DNA from: Arthonia radiata
Taxonomy: Eukaryota > Ascomycota > Arthoniomycetes > Arthoniales > Arthoniaceae
Assembly: GCA_002989075.1 (NCBI GenBank)
Contig: PSQN01000014.1
Coordinates: forward strand, 248,001-312,000
Reading direction: 5' to 3'
DNA length: 64,000 bases
Numbering within the stretch: position 1 is the first letter of the stretch; each line of letters opens with the position of its first letter. The translations under genes and the position numbers were made by a program. Below, piece by piece: positions 39,512 to 46,334 of the stretch. The notes below the pieces were generated by a model. That model saw only the letters and a program-made list of their open reading frames with translations, was not told the DNA's origin and did no database searches.

Positions 39512-40363
39512 ATGAGGGGCCTCATCCTAAGCGCTGGAATTGCGGCTGGCGCAGTCACTGGCGACATCTTTGCTATTGTCAAGTTTGAGTCTACTAATGC
39601 TGGTCCTGGAGGAGTGAGTGAGCCTGGAAACATGTCTACAAACTGGTCGCAACCGCTCAACGCCTCGGCCTTCTCCACGTTGAACATCTCGAATACCACC
39701 GGAGCATTATGGCCCATGTCAAGCAGTGATGGCGACCGGAATTACCAGCTTCGCAACATCATGAGTACCGCTATGGCTGCTGTCACTTTTGCAGTCATTC
39801 TTTACGTATCCGGACCAATGCACATCGCACAACACCTCCTCATTTCCATGCTCGGATCTCTGAGGGCGCAAGGCATGACCTGGGGTGCCATCATGCTGGA
39901 GAATGTTCAATGTCTGATACTCACGGTCTTGGCACTTGTGATGAACCTCATTAACACCATTTCGAACTTCGCGCTTCTGGCGAAGATCACAGACCATGAT
40001 AAGGCAATTGAAACACTGCAGCAACTCAGTTTATCGTTCAACAAGGTCTTGGACAGCCAGACGAAGGTTTTCCAAACGGTGGAGGAGAACGGTCGGACGG
40101 AGCTGGCTCGACGCAACGAAGTGTTAGAGACTATCAAGGCATATGTCGAGGAAATCGGCGGTCTACCGCAGAGATTCAATGCAGCGACCGAGCGCATCAG
40201 CAGCCTCGAACATAAGTTGGGCGTGGCCGAAGCAAAGTCTATTAATCTCGAGCAGCAGGTCAGCGACGTCAAAGCCCAGAACAAGGTCCTGGAGCAAAAG
40301 GTGCGAGCGCGTGATGAACACTCCAGCGAGCTTTCCGAGAGTCCCTCAAACAAGATATCATAG
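39512..40363 (+). CDS. Family C glycosylated-loop membrane/coiled-coil protein, copy 2
   Basis: The frame encodes 283 residues from ATG 39512 (a GTG six bases upstream is not used). MRGLILSAGIAAGAVTGDI matches copy 1. The loop of about 70 residues carries five sequons (NMS, NWS, NAS, NIS, NTT). Two hydrophobic segments follow (MAAVTFAVILYVSGP and CLILTVLALVMNLINTI). Residues 160-275 are coiled coil, ending NKVLEQKVRARDEHSSELS, aligned with NALLEQKLRVRDEVIKELS of copy 1. The middle of the protein has diverged strongly, while the two ends and the loop chemistry are kept. Confidence 0.8.
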   Translation: MRGLILSAGIAAGAVTGDIFAIVKFESTNAGPGGVSEPGNMSTNWSQPLNASAFSTLNISNTTGALWPMSSSDGDRNYQLRNIMSTAMAAVTFAVILYVSGPMHIAQHLLISMLGSLRAQGMTWGAIMLENVQCLILTVLALVMNLINTISNFALLAKITDHDKAIETLQQLSLSFNKVLDSQTKVFQTVEENGRTELARRNEVLETIKAYVEEIGGLPQRFNAATERISSLEHKLGVAEAKSINLEQQVSDVKAQNKVLEQKVRARDEHSSELSESPSNKIS

Positions 40364-40741
40364 AGGACCGTGATAATGCCTGTGTGATCAGCTGGGTGAC
40401 AGAGGGTGCTCGCTTCTCAGCCATCGATGGGAATGGCAAAGAACATCGAAGGACATATCGTAGCGAGACTGTGTTGCTTGGAGCGGTGTGTCTTCAGCGT
40501 ACGTCTAGGAAGAGAACCGGGAGTAGCCTCGATCATGGTTAGATCCCAGGATAGATGACCGCAAATCTTCGCGGAAGCAATCTCGTAAATCTCAGGGTGT
40601 CTGGCTTTGTCTTCTCATCCTCTCTAGCTTCTCCATCCTCAGAGGAGCCTATTCACACGCATTCCTTAGTCACATGGCATGTCACGCGCCACGGCTGTCG
40701 GGTTAAATGGCATCTTTTCATGATTTCATCTGGCACCACTG
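40364..40741. other. Intergenic, convergent
   Basis: This lies between family C copy 2 and the end of the degraded family F copy. Nothing else is recognised. Confidence 0.45.
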
Positions 40742-41551
40742 CTACTCATCCCCGTCCCTGCCCCTTCTGACAAGCTTATGACGCCCCATGAAATGCGGCT
40801 TCACGACAACTCCTTTCTCAATACGCCGAAACTGCTCTGGATGTCGCTTGTAATGCTCCTGGCTATCGCGTGGATCCTTCGGAGCGTCAAGCACATGAGG
40901 CTGCCTTCGTTGAGCACGTGGACCTGTCGGAGTATCAAGCACGTCTCGCTCATCTCGCTGCTCAGACGCTCAAGACGAGAAAGGGTCCCAGCTGTTTCCG
41001 GCGTTGTGTCGTCTATGTTTGCAACCACCACGCTGGCGGACACGATATTCGCGTTTAGGTGGTTGAACAGAGTCCCCTGCTAGATCGCGGTCAATAGAGT
41101 GATCAGTGGTACTGGTGTTGTTATTTGCAGATGATGACGCCTGAGCTGGGGGCTTGTCGACTGCTATGGCGCTACTAACGTTGGAGCCAGTAGTGTCGTA
41201 GTAAGGCTTCTGCTCTTTCTCGTTAGTCGTGTAGTAGAAGTGCATGGCGGTTGTGGCCTCGAGTCTTTCCTCTGCATGTTGCACGTAACGTGTCGGATCT
41301 GTGTCACGAAGCTGAGCTTCTGTGGGTGACTGTTGCTTTTTGTTGAGTTGTTCGAACTTTCCACGGAGTTGAGCCAGCTCGTGTGCGTAGCACTGCATTG
41401 TCTCATCTTGTTGAAGGACCACTAGTTGGAGGGTCCGGACGTCGTCTTCGAGCTTCGTTGTCCGGCGTCTGTTATCCTTGTGGACACTCGCAGCACCTGC
41501 GCCAGGGGTGGTCCTAGCCGTAATGCTTGGTGGAAGCGCGGCTTCGTTCAT
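40742..41551 (-). pseudogene. Degraded family F copy without membrane exon
   Basis: The 5' frame (41551-40970) encodes 193 residues: a coiled coil (LQLVVLQQDETMQCYAHELA), a polar region and YRVRQRGGCKHRRHNAGNSW, then stops. A second frame, open to 40742, contains QEHYKRHPEQFRR and ends RRGRDGDE. It matches the end of family F copy 1 (REHYERRPNQRWR, GGRDGYGQ). The tail is thus in another frame, and I find no GT..AG intron that joins them in phase. No membrane helix is encoded upstream. Gene order (A, C, then F on minus) equals the 26.7-30.7 kb block. I read it as a decayed duplicate, though the first frame may still be expressed. Confidence 0.62.
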
Positions 41552-42048
41552 GATATGGATATCGATCCAAGTTGCGTCAAATTTTGCTATATTGTCAGTC
41601 TAGAGGAACAGTTTTTGAACGATGCAAATGTTGGAGGGTACGCGCGTGCTTTGTGTGAGCTGAAGCTTGTGTTTATCAAGGTGATGGGAAACTTCACCTG
41701 CTACCTCTCGAAACCTTAAGTAATACATCGCCTGGGCTGTTCACGACCACAAACTTCAAAAGGTTCTTGCAGGTTTGATATTGCCCTGGAATCTAGCAGA
41801 CAGCGTTATTAGACCAGCGTTAGCCATGCGAAGCTGAACATCATATTCAGCCAGTCTGAAAACAACCGTTTATCCAGCATTACAGGGAGAAAATGGTAAC
41901 TTGCTTGGATAACATGTTCATGTACTTGAAACTTTGTAAACTAGACTCGCTGCAGAATCTTGTACGCTCTCCGCAACTTACGCTTGAGCGACCGGTAACT
42001 ACGAACGCTACAAGCCAATGCAGCCAAAGCCCGTGCGGTGAAAGGTCC
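41552..42048. other. Intergenic
   Basis: This is sequence upstream of the degraded F copy. The plus-strand frame at 41426-41719 has no features. I see no exon for a lost membrane segment. Confidence 0.4.
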
Positions 42049-42585
42049 CTAGATAGCAGTAACCTTCCCGTTAGCGATCTTATATTTCATAGGCTTGCCA
42101 TCCTCTTTCAACCACGGCTGAAACTGCTTTGCGCCAGGTATCATTGTCATCAATCTATTCTCACCATACTGGACCGCCGCGGTTTTCTCTTTGAAATTCG
42201 TATCCCTGCGATCGGTCAGCATTATTAGGCTGTGACAAAGCGCTGAAGAAGAGACCGAGTCATACAGGAGATTGGCGATCATTTTATGGCCTTTGTCTTT
42301 CTCCACGTCGCTTGGAAAGCGCTTTCCGTCGTTTCCAGGTTTTTTGGTCTCTAGGGAACTGGCTTGGCTTATTATGAGTGGCAAGAAAGACTGCAAGGTA
42401 GCTTGGTGTTCTTTGTGGTCCTTATCGATGAGCTTCTTAAACAACTGCTTATAGTCTTGCAAGGCCCACACTTCGAATGTACCGGTAGCCTCCAAGATGG
42501 TGTTGTACATTGCAGATGGACTTCGAACCAGGGATGTGTGTGTGTCAACTTCTGCAACGGTGACCTTGACAGAGGCCAATTCCAA
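42049..42585 (-). CDS. Hypothetical soluble protein, 5' exon missing
   Basis: The frame is open for about 178 codons with its first ATG well inside (42510). It encodes an alpha-helical protein with Lys-rich parts (YKQLFKKLIDKDHKEHQATL, KKPGNDGKRFPSDVEKDKG) and no membrane helix. A CTGGTAG acceptor just upstream (about 42594) suggests an earlier exon holding the start, but I could not identify it with confidence. No family is recognised. It differs from its membrane neighbours. Confidence 0.5.
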   Translation of the reverse strand: MELASVKVTVAEVDTHTSLVRSPSAMYNTILEATGTFEVWALQDYKQLFKKLIDKDHKEHQATLQSFLPLIISQASSLETKKPGNDGKRFPSDVEKDKGHKMIANLLYDSVSSSALCHSLIMLTDRRDTNFKEKTAAVQYGENRLMTMIPGAKQFQPWLKEDGKPMKYKIANGKVTAI

Positions 42586-43459
42586 TAGAGACTACCAGAT
42601 TATGGAATAGCTATCAGTCGAAGAAAGAGGAGTATGTGTGGTAAAAGATATGTTGGAGTACGCAACACTTGTACATACAGCCGACTGCGTGACACTGCTA
42701 GACGCAACTATGACCTTCTTCCGCCGCTTCCAACGTCATGGCCAGACGGGAGTCTTCGGCAATTCACAGTGGCTGCTACGTGTGAGACTTGGATTGTCCG
42801 AAGGGCAGAAGTAGCAGGTCATCGTGTTTGATGACTGGTCCGCTTGTCTTGCATGCGGACACCGTGGCCTCTTTTCCGCCATTGATGACCTGGTGTCAAA
42901 CACTGTCTCAGACATTCGAGAGCAGATTGATGTCTGAACAATTCCACGCGCCAATCACGTAGTCCGCACGGTCACACGTACATCTACGCAAAGATAGAAA
43001 CATCAAATTATCGTTTTCAGTTTGAGGTATGGGTCAGTAGCAAAGATAATGACCTACTCCAACCCGTTAAGCCCGGCATTGCTATGCCACATTTATTCTT
43101 TCGCGCACTCACAATCTCCGAACGTCCTTAATTTTTGTTCTTGCGAATACAATGTGGTGAGATGACATTTACAGCATTATTTGAAGATTTTGTCGTGACT
43201 TACGTCATGTTGATATGACAAGAGTAGGAATTGCCGGTATTACAAACTCTGGCAAGCAAGCGGGTAGCCCATCACGACCAGGACAATCACCCGCTTCGCT
43301 GAAGCTTGTACTGGGATTTTCGTAACTCATGTTCTGCTCTAGCTCCTCATTAGCCCCCTCACTAGTAGCGAGCAAAGTGTCCGCGTCATTGAGAAACCTG
43401 CGATCCTCCAGCTGACTTACGTTGTTGAACAAGCTCAGACTTCCCTTCACTGGCCATGC
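42586..43459. other. 0.9 kb without a supported gene
   Basis: It should include the missing 5' exon of the 42.0 kb gene. A 28-residue spliced frame can be drawn at about 43455-43310, but nothing supports it. Confidence 0.35.
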
Positions 43460-43951
43460 TCAAGACTTAGCCGCGCGCCTCTTCTCCTTCGCCGCGAACC
43501 CTCTCTGCAACTCCGCGAGCTGCTCCTCTAGCTCCTCAAATGTGGGCAGGGCCTCCGTCGTCTTCTCGTTCACCGCCGGCGCCTTCTCCAGCCGAGCGCT
43601 CCGTCGCATGTCCCGAATATTCCCCTTCCCCTTTTTCACCATGTCTCTAGTCTTCGCATCCTCCTTGAAGACTACCGTCATGATCGACGATACCGACTCG
43701 ATCAGTTGGCCTTGCTGCTTTGTGGTAGTGGCGATTGCAGCATTCAGCTCGTTCACATTGTTCACGTTGGCGCGCACGATCTTTTCCACGTCTCCGAAGC
43801 CCTTTTTCAAAGCCTCTCCGACGGACGTGAGGATGACTTCTTGGTTGGCTTCGAGGCGGCGGATACGGATGATGAGATAGGCGATGAGAAACCACGGGCC
43901 GAGGAGGACGATGGCAAGGAGGGTAGGAAAGATGGTGTCAATGAGTGTCAT
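43460..43951 (-). CDS. Family E single-helix coiled-coil protein, copy 1
   Basis: From ATG 43951 the frame encodes 163 residues. A strong N-terminal helix (TLLAIVLLGPWFLIAYLII) is followed directly by a coiled coil (RIRRLEANQEVILTSVGEAL, NVNELNAAIATTTKQQGQL), a basic linker and the C-terminal box ELEEQLAELQRGFAAKEKRR. The 44.6 kb gene ends in nearly the same box, and the two are adjacent and co-oriented, so they are tandem duplicates. There is almost no outer loop: the N-terminus is about six residues. It is likely a type I/II anchor with everything else cytosolic. Confidence 0.75.
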   Translation of the reverse strand: MTLIDTIFPTLLAIVLLGPWFLIAYLIIRIRRLEANQEVILTSVGEALKKGFGDVEKIVRANVNNVNELNAAIATTTKQQGQLIESVSSIMTVVFKEDAKTRDMVKKGKGNIRDMRRSARLEKAPAVNEKTTEALPTFEELEEQLAELQRGFAAKEKRRAAKS

Positions 43952-44570
43952 GATAGAGCGGCAGTCCGAAAACACAGGCTTCCAATGAAGGGATTAATTG
44001 TCGGACACGTGCGAGACGATGTTGTAAGCTGCAGGGTTGTGCGCGCGTTGTGTCTTGTGAGAAGAAGAAGAAGAAGAACAGTCTTTGTGTTTGTGCCATG
44101 TGGAAGGTCGTGAAGCGGCTTGGCACGCGCAAGGTGGGCAGGTGAGGCGCTTGGTGAGGTTGCGCACTCGCCGCAATGTGTAGCGCGCTGTCTCTTGCTA
44201 TCAAGCATATACGAAGAACACGTCATATTCATTACTAGGGCGCAGACGCAACGGATTAAGCACAAAGACGAGAGACTGTTTTGAGATTAACAGAAGCGTC
44301 ATTGGCGATAAAGTGGTTCGCCTGAAAGAAGATACGCTGGACCTGGTTCGCGTAGGTCTTTCGGATTTTTTCATACCGTGCCCATGGAACAGAGAGCACG
44401 CAAGGCTGAGTTGAGACCCGCGTCAGTATCATCACTACAAAAGAAAGCGTTCCTTGTCCGCCCTCAGACCTCGTCGATAAGGGACGCCGTTGTGCGTAAG
44501 AGACAGAGTTTTCATAAAGAGATAGAAGCCTGATGTCTAGGACATCCACTCTCTCGCCTTCTGCGCAACA
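43952..44570. other. Intergenic between the family E copies
   Basis: It holds a (GAA)n run at about 44059-44078 and the promoter of family E copy 1. The antisense frames at 43938-44265 begin in the repeat and have no content. Confidence 0.45.
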
Positions 44571-45266
44571 TCATGCTCCGTCCTTGCTTCCTCGACGTTT
44601 CGCCTTCTCATCGAAACCTTTCTGCAGTTTGGCGAGAAGGACCTCAGCCTCGTCAATTGTTGGCACATTATCCTCCGTCCCAGACGGCGTAGCCTGATCC
44701 ATCGACTGCTCTCCGACTGGCGGATTGCTCGATCCCTTCTTCTTTGATTGCTTCGACGTGCTGTTCTGTGCGCCGCGTGCACCATCCTGATCATTTGCTG
44801 CAGAATTTGATGTAACACCACTTGTTCGCTCGACCTCGTTGCTCGCTTGCTCCGCTTGTTCTTTGATCGCCGCGCTCATGTCTTTCACCGGCTTAGGATT
44901 GTAAACGTTGTACGATAATATAGACGGAGGGTGGCGTGCACCCAGCTGATGTAGTTCTCGGAGCTGAGCCAAGACCACCGCATGATTGGCGATGACCCCT
45001 TTTGCTTCTTCCAAGTCCCGCTTTAGGGCAATGATTTCTTTGTCAGACAGTTCCCACAGGGTTAACATTTTGGAGTGCATCTCAGAGTTGTCAGAGTTGG
45101 CCTTGGCAGACAACTTCAGAACTGAGTACTGAGAGGCGTGCAGCGATCGGGTCTCGCGTAGCGTCATCCAACCCGTGAACCATGGCTGGAGGACGAGTAT
45201 GGCAATCAACGTTAGGATGAGTACTTCAGCCCGGCTCAAGTCGAGCTGGAAGATCCTTGTTGCCAT
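44571..45266 (-). CDS. Family E single-helix coiled-coil protein, copy 2
   Basis: From ATG 45266 the frame encodes 231 residues. The N-terminal helix (AEVLILTLIAILVLQPWFTGW) shares the PWF turn with copy 1. A coiled coil (MLTLWELSDKEIIALKRDLE) follows, then a polar Ser/Asn/Gln-rich linker longer than in copy 1. The end, EAEVLLAKLQKGFDEKAKRR, aligns with ELEEQLAELQRGFAAKEKRR of copy 1. Conservation of the two ends with a variable middle repeats the pattern of family C. The frame is open 10 codons further upstream from a GTG, which I do not use. Confidence 0.75.
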   Translation of the reverse strand: MATRIFQLDLSRAEVLILTLIAILVLQPWFTGWMTLRETRSLHASQYSVLKLSAKANSDNSEMHSKMLTLWELSDKEIIALKRDLEEAKGVIANHAVVLAQLRELHQLGARHPPSILSYNVYNPKPVKDMSAAIKEQAEQASNEVERTSGVTSNSAANDQDGARGAQNSTSKQSKKKGSSNPPVGEQSMDQATPSGTEDNVPTIDEAEVLLAKLQKGFDEKAKRRGSKDGA

Positions 45267-46334
45267 GACATTAAGAAGTGCGAGTGTGTCGTACACATCT
45301 TGCTTGAGACCTGATTCAAGGCTGTAGGTATTGATGGTTTTGGCGCGAAAAGTGGTCGAATATTGGTTGATGACAGACTTGGAATTTTGTTGAGAATCAT
45401 GAGGGTCAAACCTTGTAGGAAATATTCGGTATGCGCAAGGAAATCGAGGACGCTAGTGAAAGGTGAGAGGCACTAGGCACGAATTTAGACTTATTTGTAA
45501 ACATATGATTCTTTAACAACTAATACAAGCAATTCCATCTATGCGCGATCTATGTAGGTACATCTGTAATCAAAGACTGAACGTCCACGAGATCTATTGA
45601 AGGACGAAAAGTATTGCTGGGAATACTAGAGTTCTAGGCTGGTGGATACGTGATCTGGACGCGTGTTGCGAGCGGCTTGCACCGCTCATGAATCGACCTC
45701 GCGGTCAACGTTAAAATCGCACGTCGATCGTGTTGTCGAACAAGGCTCTTGGAGCCAGTCAGAACGGAGACCAGGATGTTGATCGGATGAGTTTCGAGCC
45801 TGGACGTTTGTTGCGAGCTGCATGCACTGCTAAGAATTAGAGCTCGAGATTGGTGTAGGAACGCAAGTCGGTTGCGTTGTCGAGAAATGGTCTCGAAACG
45901 AATTAAGGCGCAGATGGTGGGTGCTGTGGAAACCGCAATATTCGCTAGATAGATTTCGAGTGTGGACCCTTGTTGCGAGCTGCCTTCAGTGCTAAGAACT
46001 AGGGCTCGTGGTCCATATAGAAACGCAAGTTGGTCGCGTTGTTATGAAAAGCTCTTAAAACTAGCTAAGACGAAGTCAGTAAGTACTGTAATAACAAGAA
46101 TGCCCGCCGGATAGACTTGGACTTTGAATGCTTGTTGCGAGCTGCTTGCAGTGCTAAGTAATAGAGCTCGGGATCGATTTCAGAATGTAAGTCGGTCACG
46201 TTGGAGAGAAAAGGCTCTTTAACCCAAATGAGACACTAATGGGGGATGCTCAGGAAACGCGGCGAGGGGTGGTAGTAGAACGTGAAAAGCGGTGAGCGAT
46301 ACTCAACCGCCCAAATAGGGCTTTGCATTCACCA
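45267..46334. other. 1.1 kb without a gene, mostly a degenerate tandem repeat
   Basis: The left part is the upstream region of family E copy 2. The rest, from about 45640, is the tandem repeat listed separately. I find no open frame of note. Confidence 0.5.
45640..46230. repeat. Degenerate ~162 base tandem repeat, four copies
   Basis: The anchor TTGCGAGC occurs at 45665, 45811, 45973 and 46135, spacings of 146, 162 and 162. Each unit continues with a GC-TGCA(C/G)TGCTAAG(A/T)A-TAGAGCTCG-like block, then AACGCAAGTCGGT-GCGTTG and a GGCTCT-like block. The units are diverged by substitutions and small gaps, so the array is old. It lies just downstream of the 872-residue gene. No unit is open on either strand over its length. 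Confidence 0.82.

Noticed and set aside
43310-43455. Tiny spliced frame starting MASEGKSELVQQ
   Set aside because: The GTAAGT donor and an AG acceptor exist, but the product is 28 residues and lies in family E copy 1 3' sequence.
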